Assembly (NCBI GenBank): GCA_018398805.1
Contig: JAGFBZ010000006.1
Coordinates: 558,001 to 622,000, forward strand
Direction of reading: 5' to 3'
Length of the DNA stretch: 64,000 nt
Origin: Hirundichthys speculiger
Taxonomy: Eukaryota > Chordata > Actinopteri > Beloniformes > Exocoetidae
Under the pieces are notes generated by a model. It ran no database searches. It saw only the letters and a list, made by a program, of their open reading frames with translations, and was not told the DNA's origin. This document shows, one piece after another, positions 26,196 to 38,345 of this stretch (position 1 is its first letter; each line of letters opens with the position of its first letter). Both the position numbers and the translations under genes were made by a program.

Positions 26196-29100
26196 TTATT
26201 CGGTGGAACTTTGCACATCATTTGCATGGACACGCTTATGTTTGTGAAGTTTTAACCAGTTGGAGAACTGATCCCCACACTTGGGACACTTGTATGGCTT
26301 CTCTCCAGTATGTAGCCTCAAGTGCACTTTCATGTCTGCTTTGTTACTAAACTTTTTATCACACACGGTGCATGGAAATGGCTTCTCTCCTGTGTGCGTC
26401 CTGGTGTGCCTTATCATAGTCGTCCTGGTGGCAAATCTTCTCTTGCAATGGCTGCACTTGTAGGGTTTCTCCCCTGTGTGCACTCGCAGATGATTTTTGA
26501 ATGCAGATGGAATCTGCAAACTCCTTGCCACAGTCGTTGCAGGTGTAAGGCTTCTCACCTGTGTGGGTCCTCTGGTGCTTCTTCATGTTTACACCAGAGC
26601 TGAAGGTTTTCCCACAGGTGGTGCATTGGAATGGCTTTTCCCCGGTGTGAACCCGAACATGCTGGTCCAGGTTGTAACGGCGATTGAATCCGTTTCCGCA
26701 TATTTTGCAAGTGAAAGGCTTCTCAATGGCATGAATTACTAAATGTTTGTTTAAATCCCAACTCTCCCTGAACATCATCCCACAAGTTTCACACTTATAA
26801 GTCTTCTCAACAGTGTGGGATTTCATGTGAAATTTGTAATTTTTAAAATTACTCATCACTTTTCCACACCTGTCACACTTGTAAGGATCTTCCTCTTCCT
26901 CAGCATCGTCACTTGATGTGTTCCTGTTGCTCTTTCTTGATGGTGGTTTGCTACTTTCAAAGAACTCATGGTTTTCTCCCTCTGAGGTTTTGGTTGTTGT
27001 GGTATTCTCGTCCTTCCATCTCTTTGTTTGTGTTGGGTCAGAACTTCCACTTGGTGTTGCATCACCATCATTGTGTCTTTTAAGGGATGTGACCTTCTTG
27101 CTTTGTGGAGATGTATTTTCACTATTAGGTTTCTTCTCTGTCCTTTAGCTTCTTACTTCTACTTGATGTTGGTCTGTCACTGTGAGGTTTATGTTTTGTT
27201 TTAGAATTTGTGGTGGACTTATTCCCATCACTGGCTCTTGTATTTGATGCCATTTCATTGTTTTCAGCTCTTTTCTCTTTGTTGGAGTTCTTTTTCTGTG
27301 TTGGCTCATCATTCCTGGTAGAAGATAGTTCCATGTGACTGTGTTTCTCATCTTTTTCAGACTTCGAACTTGAGGTTGAAGTTACTCTTGCTTCTTGGGG
27401 TTTGTCATTTGATATCTGATCTGTACTTTCACTGAATATTTGCATCGGTTCAGAACTTGCAGCTTGTGTGTCATCATAGCACGTGGAGCTTGGTGTTGTA
27501 TCTTCATTTGATCCTGTGCACTCACCATCAAGCTTGTTTGGCCTTGCAGTAACTGAACTCTCTTTTCCATCTTCGGGCTTCCTCATTGCTGGTGAGTCAG
27601 TGTTTTCCTTTGATGCCGTCTCATCATGTTTCTCCATCATTGTAGGTTCAGACCTTTCAGTTGATGTTGCAGTTTCCCTGTGATCTTCCTTGCTGGTTGA
27701 TGTTGTCCTCACATCTTTGCTTTGCTTAAGTGGAGTTGACTCAACATTTCCTGTTGACATTGATCCTCCACCACAACTTTTCTCATTTAATGTTTGTTCA
27801 ACACATTTGGTTGACACTGTTCCCTTTTCATTGGTTTTCTCTTTTGATTTTACATTTTGGCTTCTCTCATCCTGAGTCTGTTCTAAACCTCTCGCTACGA
27901 CTGGTCTCCCATAACGACTTTTCCTTTCTGGAGCTGGTTCGACACATCCAGATGAAGCTGGTCTCCCATCTTGGTTCTTCTCACTTGATGTTAGCACAGT
28001 ACATTTGGTTGATGATGTACCTTTTTTCCTGCTTTTCTCCTTTGCTTTTCCTTCTTGGTTTCTCTTGGTTTTAGTTGACTCCAAACCTTTGATTAAAGAT
28101 GGTCTCCCATAATGACTTTTCCTTTCTGGAGCTGGTTCGACACATCCAGATGAAGCTGGTCTTCCACCTTGGTTCTTCTCACTTGACATTAGCGCAGCAC
28201 ATTTGGTTGATGATGTACCTTTTTTCCTGCTTTTCTCCTTTGCTTTTCCTTCTTGGTTTCTTTTGGTTTCAGCTGGCTCCAAACCTTTGATTAAAGCTGG
28301 TCTCCCATCATGACTTTTCCTTTCTGGAGCTGGTTCAACAGTTCCAGTTGAGGTTGGTCTACCATCCGTTATTTTCCTCTGGGAGAGTTGGTTTATCAGT
28401 TTGAGTTACAGTTGGAATCTCATCTTGAATTGTATTAGTTTCTGTAGGCTCTCCCTTTCTTTCTAAAGTTTGTCTATCGCTTTTCTTGTTTGCTGGTAGG
28501 TCAGTGGAGCTGGCTGTTGTTGCTGTAGCCACATCTGATTTCTTCTGTTGTGCTGGTTCAGGGCTTTTAACATCAGTCGAGTTCTCTGTGATTTCAGTTG
28601 CGTGAGTTGATAACTCAGTAGATCTGGCTGAAGTTTCATTAGCCTGGATATGCTTCCTGCTTAAAGTTGGCTCAGTGTTGGTGTCATTGTAATGCACCTC
28701 ACTCTGTGTTAGGTCACCACTGCTGGTTGAATTTGACTTCTCAACATCACATGGCTTAAGTGGGACTGAGTCTGTGTTAGTTGATGTTGGAGTCTCTTTG
28801 TGACTTTTCTCCAGCTGTGTCAACATTGTACTGTCAATTGGTGTTGTGTTTGCTTCATTATTTGAAGACTGCTCAGCGTTATCAGCTGATGTATCTTCAT
28901 TGCTGCTTCTTTCATCTGATGTTTTCTCAGTACTTGCACATAAAGATGTTTGCTCATCTGATGTTTGTTTTGTAACTGAAGCTGATGCTGCATTCTCCTC
29001 TTTGCTGTTTTCATCTGAGGTCGGCTCAATATTGCTAGATGGTTCTGCAATGTCATCGTTAAAAACTGAGAAATCTTGGTTCTCTGCTTCACTGGAAATT

Positions 29101-29442
29101 TGAGAGTGGAACTGGTGGTCACTGTTTGCAACTGACAATGCAGAAGGTCTCCTTGTCAGGTTCAGATTCTGTGTCTTTGCTTGAGGTGTTGGGTGGAGGA
29201 TCTTTATTTGCTTCACTCTCTGATCCATCAGGGTTCAAAGACTGAGGCTGATCTGTGGAGACAGTTGGAGTCGAATGTAGAGGCACCACCCTCCAACTGC
29301 TGTGGTTGATCCTGACTGATGCTAATTTCCTCATGTTCATCCTTAATCCGTGAAGTATCCAGTAGAAATGAAGAGGAGCCTGCGTTGTAGTTACTGTGAT
29401 GGTTTAGGAAAGCCTGATCATTTGCTCTGAGAGACGATTGCT
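26196..29442 (-). CDS. ZNF-B terminal exon: C2H2 zinc-finger protein, frame-disrupted
   Basis: Tandem paralogue of ZNF-A. The acceptor TTTTTAG precedes 29442 and the TAA stop is at 26196. The long Ser/Thr/Lys/Glu-rich linker (29442-26900) includes a unit of about 62 residues ([16 protein letters not shown] to [15 protein letters not shown]) repeated more than twice at 28340-27890. Eight C2H2 fingers follow, starting YKCDRCGK (about 26885) and ending KCPKCGDQFSNWLKLHKHKR, with TGEKP linkers. Relative to ZNF-A the frame is broken by 1-bp insertions near 29275, 29144, 28369, 27142 and 26508, none shared with ZNF-A. The stop differs: ZNF-A ends NDA, ZNF-B NDVQSSTE. Expected to be a nuclear DNA-binding protein; target unknown. 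First exon at 39365-39536. Confidence 0.8.
27890..28345 (-). repeat. Coding minisatellite, about 186-bp unit, about 2.4 copies
   Basis: Within the ZNF-B linker the block starting at [16 protein letters not shown] recurs as [16 protein letters not shown] and [11 protein letters not shown]. Each is followed by [20 protein letters not shown] and a GRPASSGC segment. ZNF-A has a single unit and part of a second. Confidence 0.85.
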
Positions 29443-31009
29443 CTAAAAAGAAGACAAAAAAGACAAATCACAATTCTGACTCAACCGAGAGTAAAGCATA
29501 ACACATTTTTTCATAAAAAATGTACCACAAATGCAAATTGAATCCTCAGTATGGCCCAGAAGAAAGGCATGATTTTTTATTTTTATTTGTCATGTAATGT
29601 ATTGTATGTAAAATGAAGCAACAAATCTGGACTGTTACTTATATACAATAGTGCCGGCCTTACTTCACCACATTTGGACCTGATGCAACAGAATTGTGCT
29701 TTCACCTTTCAAGCCTGGAGCAGCGCACATGCTGCACCAACATTGTCAAACAAGCAAGTTATTATACTTTATTTTAATTTTTTAAAGCAACACTTTGGAG
29801 TTTGGCCTTTTTTGTGCTCTGGAGCCCCAGGTAGTTTTGTGGCAGTCCTGTATTGCCACAAATACAAAGTGTCCCCTGAGCTGACCAGCTGGCGCAGCAA
29901 TAGGCTCCATGTGGGTTTGTTTACATGCTGACAACAAATATCTTTTGAGAGGAACACTGAAGGATTTACAGAGGAAGAAATTAGTCTGTCGACTGACATG
30001 GTAAAGCAGTATTTTTAGATTAATTCAAAGATGAACATGAAGCAAACAGAGATAACAAAATCAAAAGGAATGTATAGTCACTGCTCGTGTTTATAGCAAT
30101 TTTAGCAACTAGACTTGACTTTACTGTCAAGCATCTGAATATGGACGAGGCAGTCTAATCAAATATTTTGGCAAAAAAAAAAAAAAAGACAAGAATCACA
30201 CATCATAAATTGGACAGCTTGGATTATTACAAGCTGATAAATTATTCAGAGTTACAAACTCCTGAGTTTTACTTGACCTGAGATTTCAAACACTGACTAA
30301 TTTGTGACGCAGAGTGAATGAATTTAGACCTCGTCTGGTTGGACTGTTACACACCGACTCATTCATCTCACTAATGACCGACAGCTACAGTCTTGTATAC
30401 TTATTAGCAGGGTTGTATGTTACACTTACGTGTTTATTATTTTAAAACAGGTTACTAAAGCTAACGTTTTTAGTAACCTGCTTGGTACTGTTTGCTCAGT
30501 TTTATACATGTACAGTATAAAAAGTATAACTCCTGCGACAGCAGGTCCAGACCAGACTACCAGCCTGATGTTTTATGTTCCTACGTGTCCAGACATCACT
30601 GATGAGGCAGACAGAAAGGTTTGTGCTGCAGCAGCACGCCTGTCTGGGTTCAGGAAGCAGTTGTCAAATAAAGCTGCCGTTTGGTAAATAAGGCACATGT
30701 TACCTGAGCCAAGGGGTCAACACAGTCAATCCAGGGTCTTCTATCAAATATTAAGACTGTTGTCAAGCAAATGTAATTATTTTTCTACAAATATTTGCTA
30801 TTTGTTACAGTTATCAGCAAGACTTGTTCTTTTTTAAATTCTTTATTTGTGTGTATGTTAACATATTTATACATATAAACACATAAACAAGGAAACGATG
30901 TTTGGCTCATTACTTCTTCATTAATGTTTGTCCAGCTACTGTTGAGTTTGGGGACCACCCTCTCTCCACGAAACATGACTTCAAGACCTCATAGGTGGTA
31001 GGTGGCGTC
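29443..31009. other. ZNF-B intron 1, 3' part
   Basis: Intronic DNA with no supported gene. A TTAAAGCAACACTTTGGAG motif at 29783-29801 resembles the end of a fish DNA element, also seen inverted at 35622-35637. Poly-A at 30173-30187. Confidence 0.45.
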
Positions 31010-31170
31010 TTAGAGCCACAAACCCAAAGCTGCTGGATCATCACGCCTCGTGCCGTTTCTTCTGGGAAGACCTCTTCCAGGCCTCAGCCTCCTTCTGCAG
31101 CTCTGGGTTGTAGCTAAACATCTTTTATTCTGAGAGCGTTGACATTTCACCTCTGACTTTTTTATGTACC
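31010..31170 (-). pseudogene. Exon-like island, unidentified (possible transposon relic)
   Basis: A TTTCTAG-like acceptor near 31171 is followed by short coding-looking text. One frame gives MFSYNPELQKEAEAWKRSSQ and stops at a double TGA near 31050; another frame stays open to 31010. I do not recognise it. It may belong with the decayed element whose other end is near 35637, split by the Harbinger and hAT insertions. Confidence 0.25.
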
Positions 31171-31320
31171 TAGAAGACAGAATGTTATTTCCATTTGGGC
31201 CAACAACAGTAGGATTTAATTTGTTTAATATATCGCATGATTCTAAAGTCCTGCCAAGTGTGTGTACAAAAAAATAAATAATAATAATAATAACAATAAT
31301 AATAATAATGTGAATTCTGA

Positions 31321-32740
31321 GGGGTGTACCACGAAGCAAGTTCGACACAGCCAGGCTTTCTTTGGGTGAGCTGGCTTAACAAACCTGAAACTCGCCATCA
31401 GAGATAATTGGTACCCCGACGGTGATTATCAACTATCTTTGTTAATCGCGGCTTTCTGCTTTCTGCTCTGTGCGCGTTCACATAAAAGGGGGCGTTTGAC
31501 GCGTCATTTGACGCCTATTCCGGATCAAATGGATTGATGGCGGTCCGTATATTTCAGTCAGGAGGAGCAGGTTTTAATAATGCAGGGCTATGAGGATTTC
31601 AAAGAAATCTTTACGACCAAAAGCAACACTGTAGGTGCGAATAAAGCCAGAGAGGAGTGCTGGCAAAAAATTGCAGATCGTGTAAATTGGTAAGTTATAT
31701 TTATTTCACCACTTAATGCACCTTAATTAATCTCCCTCCCTCTTTTAGAGCGCTTAAACTTTAAACTTAATGCAGCAGATTTAAACATTATGTAGGTCTG
31801 ACCGTCCCATTATGAATGATAAATGAAAATCACTTTAGTTTTTTGCTACTTTAGTTTTTTCTATGTGAAATTAATAAGATTTAATATTATCTGTGATACC
31901 AATATACACTCACCAGCCACTTTAATAGGTACACCTGTGCAATCTAATACAATCCAAAACAAACGCTTTGCTATATTCTACTTTTAATAAGCTTCTACAT
32001 TTTCAGTTTTTGTTAACGAAATTCGAAATTTGTTAATGAAATTCCACGTCACACTGATTATCAATATAATGGACTATTAATTTATGTTACCTGCGATTTT
32101 GTAAAACGCTTCTTTTATTTGAAGCGTGGGCAGATGGCCAGGGAATACTACAAACATATTCAGCAGTTTAGTAAGAGCAAGTACAACCTTGTGAATAGCG
32201 GTATACAGTATTCTGGCTCAGATTTTCTGCATCACCAACTGAATGCATGTAGGTTCCCGTGGCAAAGAAAAGCAAAGAAACGCACACCGTTTGCGCTACT
32301 GTGAGTGCACGGCTGCGTTTGGTGGTGCTGCCAATATATGGCTCTAGCAGATTACAAATGTAACGTATTCCCTCAGGTGGAAATCTATAGCGTTCATAGA
32401 GAATATGGTCATGGGAAGCCAGCGGATCAGTCCGGTCTCTGAATACTCTCTTCCTCCATAGAGATCCTCGCACAATCCTGGCGCTCAGGTCAACAGGATT
32501 TCTCAAAAAAGGTGATGCCATCTCTGAAAGAGGTGGTTAGTGAAAGGGTGGCGCTTGTTTATAGCCGATTTGAGCCTAAACTCTGCACATAACCTGCTCC
32601 GGACCAGGTTAAGCTTGCAGAGTAAGTTACCATGGTGATCTAGCCAGGTTAAAAGAGAGCCACCTTCGTGTTACTGGAAATCCTGGCTTTAGACTCAACA
32701 TACCTCGCTAACCCTCTAATCTCGCTTCGTAGTACACCCC
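31321..32740. mobile_element. PIF/Harbinger element, internally deleted, two-gene relic
   Basis: Terminal inverted repeats GGGGTGTACCACGAAGCAAG and GGGGTGTACTACGAAGCGAG. The plus strand (31549-31690) keeps a SANT/Myb-like exon (QGYEDFKEIFTT, then KAREECWQKIADRVN) ending at a GTAAGT donor. The minus strand (32521-32168) keeps the N-terminal part of a HARBI1-like transposase (SLWRKRVFRDRTDPL; LTVAQTVCVSLLFFATGTY; SVGDAENLS). Two divergent genes are the normal Harbinger layout. The DDE catalytic region is gone. I could not define a clean 3-bp target duplication. Confidence 0.88.
32168..32521 (-). pseudogene. HARBI1-like transposase N-terminal fragment
   Basis: 117 codons open from ATG at 32521. 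The text ALTVAQTVCVSLLFFATGTY followed by VGDAENLSQNTV is the helix-turn-helix region that precedes the DDE domain in HARBI1 and PIF transposases. It is cut off after VYRYSQG, where the family normally continues into the catalytic core, so it cannot be active. Confidence 0.85.
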
Positions 32741-32817
32741 TCAGGTAACCACTCTGATGCACCAAGCAGGCAGATGTGCCAAACAGTAACAGAAACACTT
32801 TTATATTAGGTTTAGTT

Positions 32818-34096
32818 TAGTGATCGACCGATATGGTTTTTTCAGGGCCGATACCGATACCGATTATTAGTAGTCAGGAAGGCTGATAGCCGATATTTTG
32901 AGCCGATATTCATTTGCGGTAAAAGTGAACATATTGGCATAAAAATTGTGAATAATACAAACTCCAACTCTTAACTTTGTTTATTTAAAAAAACAATTAA
33001 ATAAAAAACACACCAAAAAATTAATAGCTCCAATAACTGCATAACTCCAAACAAAATTTACAGGTCTGCCTGTAAATTTAATATATAAAATAAATTTAAA
33101 GTAATTACATTACTTTTATATTATTTTATATATTAAATATACGCGATTACTTCAGTCCCCCCACCCCCCGCCTCACACATGCACACATAGGCAGAGACAT
33201 GCAAACAAAATATGAATAAGTGTAACTGAAAAAATTCCACTTCAAGAACTGATTGTTGTGCGAAAACAATTACATCATATCTGGCGGTCTGAGAGACGGC
33301 TGCAGCACTTCGACAGGGTGCTATAAAGTTCGCGGTCCGCCTCTAAAATAAACTATCAAAGACAACTTCACCTAACATTTTTGGGATCTCTCAATCAACA
33401 CAAAGAGATAAAGTTAAATAACTCGGTAGTTCAGCAGTTATTATTGTCCGACTGTTTTCTGTCAGACGGACGGTGCTTTGCTGCTCTGCAGTTACTCCCG
33501 TGGTAACACACTATTCTCTATCCTCGTCACGCTTTCATGCAATAAAACTAGACTGAATTTAGTTTGAGTTTTTTTCTCACACACATACGCTTCGACTATA
33601 ACGGACTGTTCTCATATCGATTTTTTTTCAGCAGCTCTGTCTCAAATCATTCAGACGCGTCGGGAGCTACTACGAGCCAGCAGAGCTGCCGCTGATGTTT
33701 ATTACATTTTTACGGTATTCTGCTCATAGTAACGTTACTAGTAGTTGTGACATGCAGAGGACTGGGATGTTTATTACAATTTCAGGAGTTTCCAACGTAC
33801 CTTTGACACATTCGTCCACACTGGAGCTTCTCCACATGAGAAAATTTATCTCTCCGCCGTGTTTGAGGACCTTGCAAACAGTTTCAGCTTCTGATTGGCT
33901 TTGTGTCTATGTGCTTGGATTGCGCAATCAAGATGGCGGCGGCGCTGTGAGCGGGGCAGAGAAGCGCGGCATCCGAGCCAAAATAATTTTGTTTTAAATC
34001 GGCCCGTTGGATTAAAAAAAGGCAGATGCCGATATACGTAAAAATGCCAAATATCGGCGCCGATAATCGGTCCGGCCGATAATCGGTCGATCCCTA
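32818..34096. mobile_element. Non-autonomous hAT element (1279 bp)
   Basis: Ends TAGTGATCGACCGATA and inverted TAGGGATCGACCGATT, with perfect 8-bp duplications GTTTAGTT (32810-32817 and 34097-34104). CCGATA repeats occur near both ends. No transposase text recognised. Confidence 0.9.
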
Positions 34097-34104
34097 GTTT
34101 AGTT

Positions 34105-35637
34105 GTACTGAACACAAATGTAAAACTACAGAGAGCAGACCTGAAGTTGATGGACGTCTTCACATCTTTCTGCCAACACTTGTTAACAATGATGGCTGCA
34201 AGCTCCTGGTCAGCTGCTGTACCTGCAACCACATCATATTGTGAGTAGAATGAATGTCCATTCAAAGCAACAGACATCCCTTAAACCAGGTTACCTTGGT
34301 ATATCCGTGGCTTTTCCTGAGTGCTGTCAGCCAGTGGTTCATCAGTCATCCTCGTGTGTTGGTTGGTGCCAAAGAGCACATAACTTTAGCTGCAGAATAG
34401 AATACGTTACTGCACACTCCAAAACACTGGTTTTATTTACCAGATCATACCAGTTACCACAGGCACACCTGGCACTGCTCCTCAGAAGAGGTTTGGTTGT
34501 TGCAGTACAGCAAATTATTTACATTATCTTTCAATCAAGGCAGGTTTTGGTCTGGTTCCTTGAAAAGCAGCTGGTATCTGCAGCATACTGTAGCTAAAGT
34601 AAAACAGTCCTGTTCTCATCTTCACAGCATCTACGCTTCATCCACCACTTGTCCAGCAACACCGAACATAAAACAGTCATAAACAATAAAATAAAAGGTA
34701 AATCTTTCAACAGTCCAGAATTACAAACAAACTCACCTGGCCTCCACCGCTCCACCTACTGTGTGTTTGTGCAGTCGTTGAACTCCTTTAACAGGAAATA
34801 AGACCTAATTCAGCACAGAATAGGTCGCAATCAAAACTCTCACATCAAAACAGAGACGCAACAGCAACATTTACCTGTAACATACCCGTTATGGTACGAA
34901 AAATAAATTGTTTTATAGCATCCAGCGTCAAAGCAGGACATGAATTACTCTATAACAACATAAAAGAAAACTCTTTGACTAGCGGATGTGGTTTAGGAAC
35001 TATTGGTGAAATGAACTCAGGATAAGAACCGCAGCTAACAGGCTAACTATCAAAGCTGGCAGTGTTCTCTCTTCTATCAGCTACCTTTACGAGCATAAAC
35101 CGAGAACCAGTGAACAAATGAATGACTCCAGCAACAGACTAATAACAAGCTCAAAAGCACAAGACAAAGACTGTAAGAAAGATGTATATGACTTACAAAT
35201 CCACTAGCAGCAAGATCAGGTGATCATCGGTCCTGCAGCCTCTTTGCTTCTTCCAGCTCAGACAAAAAGTGGAATCTGATCCAATATTGATTCGCTTTTT
35301 TCACCTCATTTCTTCTCTTTGTTGACTCTTCCATGGTGTTGGTTTTGAGAGTTCCATCTTGGAGAGCTTTATCTTCTAGTTAGCCACCAGCAAACTTCTC
35401 CAATGAGTAAAGGTTATGGGGTCTGCCATGAAGCTGGGCGCACACTCTGATTGGCAGGTAAGAGGCGGGACTTCCATGAAGCGGGTCGCTCACCACCTTA
35501 TGTAGTTTCAATGTAAGAGATGCAGACACGCTCATACTTTGGCGGAAATGGGATTTGTCCTGTAATGAGTTGAACTACTGCTAAAATAAGTTTGAAAAAA
35601 AATTTTTTTTTGGGTTTCAAGTTCCATCATGTTGCTT
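34105..35637 (-). mobile_element. Decayed DNA element with coding remnants, family uncertain
   Basis: On the minus strand the block starts at 35637 with TTAAAGCAACATGATGG and runs through CCAATCA (35441-35435) and GCCTC/CCGCC (near 35466) promoter-like motifs. A small ORF 35334-35224 follows (MEESTKRRNEVKKANQYWIR, then LSELEEAKRLQDR) and then a GTAAGT donor at 35196. Further open patches lie at 34780-34735, 34575-34525, 34345-34300 and 34277-34130 (VVAGTAADQELAAIIVN). The ORF text resembles the N-terminal segment of proteins in some fish DNA transposons I half-remember (RVNIG..F.RWRELKE-like), so I favour a transposon relic over a host gene. Confidence 0.4.
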
Positions 35638-36039
35638 TAAATGTGTTGATAATGAACCCTGAAATGGATTGGTGACCTGTCCAGGGTGTAGTCCTGCCCT
35701 TGACCCAGAGACAGCTGGGATAGGTGATAATATATCTAAGGAATTCCCCCAATGTCTGTCTGCAATGACTTCAGTACACTGGTCAGTGTAGTAAAGAGCA
35801 AGATGGGTGAAGAAAATGTCAAGTTTGTCACTGAGGGGGGGAAAGAAGAAAAATGATTAAAAAAAAAAAAAATTCTAGCTCAAGCCCTGATAAGCAGAAG
35901 ATAAAAGGGTGTCCTAAATATCTCAATCTTAATTGCCCAGCACATTAGAGTGTCTTCAGGCAGTGGTCCTGTGGGGACAAGAGGAATTACTGCTGAAGTA
36001 TGTCATTCAGGTCAGGATTCACAGACACATGCCCTACAT

Positions 36040-36438
36040 CAGGGGTCTCCAACTCCAGTCTTCAAGGGCTGCTGTCCTGCATGTCTTAGATGTTTCCCTG
36101 CTTGAACCGACCTGATTTAAATGAATGGGTCATTAACAGACCTGTACAGACCTGGATTACAAGGTGGTGGAGATCGATTAATTTGAATCAGGTGTGCTTA
36201 AGCAGGAAAACATCTAAGACATGCAGGACAGTGGCCCACGAGACCTGGAGTCCACCCCTGTCTTAGAGGTTTTCCTCCTTCAGCACACCTGACTCAAATT
36301 AATGGATCACCACCAGCTTGTCATCCACGTCTGCACAGGTCTGTTAATGATCCATTAATTTGAGTCAGGTGTGCTGAAGCAGGAAAACATCAGACATGCA
36401 GGACAGCAGTCCTCGAGGACTGGAGTTGGAGACCCCTG
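36040..36438. mobile_element. Palindromic hAT MITE with internal tandem duplication
   Basis: Ends CAGGGGTCTCCAACTCCAG, perfectly inverted at 36438-36420, with 8-bp duplications CCCTACAT (36032-36039 and 36439-36446). Within it, 36084-36260 is repeated in tandem as 36261-36438, so the inner copy lacks a left end but the whole still has one pair of target duplications. Confidence 0.88.
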
Positions 36439-36458
36439 CCCTACATACATCGATACAA

Positions 36459-37096
36459 ACTGGTCAAACTGCAGAGACTGTTGAGATTTTTAAAGGAAGA
36501 TTAAAGACATTTTAATCAGGCTTTTAATTCATATTTTAAACTCTTCTTACATTTTTATCTGGTGCTATCCTGTTTTATGTTGCTCCTTTTAACTTGCTTT
36601 TTAGGATGATGCTTTTATCTGCTTTTACTGCTTTTATCTTGCTATTTTATGCTTTTAGTCGTTATCTTTTAACTCCAGTGTTTTCTCAGGGGGGGTCCTC
36701 CACACTGGGAGCTGTGTCAGGTGATTGGGGGTGCTGTCCTTGGGTCCCTCTGGCCTGGCTGGCTGGGGGTTCCTCCTTCTGATCTGGGGGTCCGCCTGTC
36801 AGTTAGAGTCGGGGGGCCCAGGTGCTGGTCACCCTGATAAGGCCCGCGGCTCCTCCCAGTGTGGATGGCCCCAAAGGTGGCGTTTCCTTGATCCTCAGTG
36901 CGATTGTGTGTGTGTGTGTGTGCGCGTGTTCATGTGTCTAGTATGGAGGGTGGGAGGGAAGGGGTTTCTTCATAATGTTTTTTTTTTTTATTATTATTAT
37001 GATAATTTGTTTTTAATTCTGTAAAGCACTTTGTGTTGCATGTTCTTGCATGAAAAGCGCTATACAAATAAATTGATTGATTGATTGATTGATTGG
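36459..37096 (+). mobile_element. L2-clade LINE 3' end
   Basis: 36465-36507 translates to AETVEIFKGRLKTF, the extreme C-terminus of L2-type ORF2 (compare 44885 onward). The untranslated region that follows has 'TGTAAAGCACTTTGTGTTGC' and a GCGCTATACAAATAAA end with a (GATT)n tail (37074-37095). Confidence 0.8.
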
Positions 37097-37510
37097 TCAA
37101 ACCAAGTTACCCATGCTAACAGTACAATCTACTCTAATATTTTTGTCACAATCAAGTAGTCCTTTGTTGTGTGAAATCAACGAGTACAACACTGAAGCTT
37201 GTGTGTGTGTGGAAACATTTACATGGAAATTACATGTGGGATATATGAAAAATAAAGTTTCACCATTAAATGTCACAAAACTGTGATTCAGTGAGTGGAC
37301 TGAGCATTTGTTTATGATTTCACACTAAATGTTTTTTGTTTTCTTTTTAGGACTAAGTCCACAAGGACGGATCAGAGCAATACCGTGCAGAAGTCTTGTG
37401 TATCTCTTGTTTTCTTTCATAAAAGTTTAAATGACATCCACTGAATATATCAAGATGTTTATTCCCTTTAAGCAATTCCCTTTGTAGGAGCCACAACGGG
37501 TCGTGTTGCA

Positions 37511-37700
37511 CTATTGATTTGACACGTCTTATATTGGACGCCCTTCCTGAAACCATTTATCCCGGCTTGGGACCCACATGAGTGATGGGGGCAACAGCCT
37601 TCTGCTGAAGCCTGCCCAAAGACACTTTGTGACTGGGTATTAATCTGACAATCTTCTGGTTGGAGATCTATTCCCTACGCTACAACCACTGCCACCACAG
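37511..37700 (-). mobile_element. tRNA-derived SINE, second copy
   Basis: Diverged counterpart of 14331-14514: the shared 'GGACGCCCTTCCTGAAACC', 'CCGGCTTGGGACCC' and 'AAAGACACTTTGTGAC' text lies in the same order and orientation inside the ZNF-B intron. Flanks on both sides also match the ZNF-A intron. Confidence 0.6.
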
Positions 37701-38009
37701 TTACTTTAATGAAATATAAAACAGAAAATACAGTCATAGTATTAGAAGTAGACCAATTAATGGTCATTTTATTTTTAGTGGGATCAGCCACATTAAAACC
37801 CAGATTGATCGGGCTCAACGTACTATGAAGTAAAACCGAAAGCACTTAATGTTTAAAACAACGTATTTATGTAGCATTTCTAGTCCAGGAACCACTCAAG
37901 GGGCTCTTACAACACAAATCATTTCTATCAGTCTCACTCAAACAAATTTATTAGATGGATTTATTTATTAGACCAAAGTATTCCTAAGTATTCCAATTAT
38001 TCCTATAAA

Positions 38010-38345
38010 TTAAATTCAAATTTATTTATATAGCATCTAACACAATACAAATTGTTTCTAGGAATTTTTCAGAGACCCAGAGCATGACCCATGAGCAAAT
38101 ATTGTTTTATGTTGAAGTAAAAAAAACTGTGGCAAGGAAAAACTCCCATTTAAGAGGAAAGAAACCTTGATGTTGCTAAAAGTGGTCAGGTGTGATCTCT
38201 GTTCCCAGTTCTAGTTAGTACTCGTGCTGCAGCGTTCTGGACCAGTCGAAGGTTTTTAACACTACTGTTGGTTCAGCAACTAAGCGATGTGCTACAATAA
38301 TCCAACCTAGAGGCAATAAAGGCAAGGATTCATTTTTCTGCATCT
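38010..38345 (-). mobile_element. L2-clade LINE 3' end, decayed
   Basis: Minus-strand text near 38230-38300 gives degraded 'LRLVQNAAARVLT'-like residues. The downstream end carries the 'GGGAGTTTTTCCTTGCCAC' phrase and a TGCTATATAAATAAATTTG tail, common in fish L2-type 3' ends. It sits in the ZNF-B intron and is absent from ZNF-A. Confidence 0.6.

Noticed and set aside
27483..28290. Plus-strand Leu/Phe-rich open frames resembling membrane proteins
   Set aside because: They are the complement of the Ser/Lys/Glu-rich ZNF-B linker, which creates hydrophobic antisense frames; the exon is clearly minus strand.
33846..34277. 143-codon minus-strand open frame
   Set aside because: It crosses the boundary of the hAT element at 34096 and so joins unrelated sequences; only the part above 34104 might be a relic.
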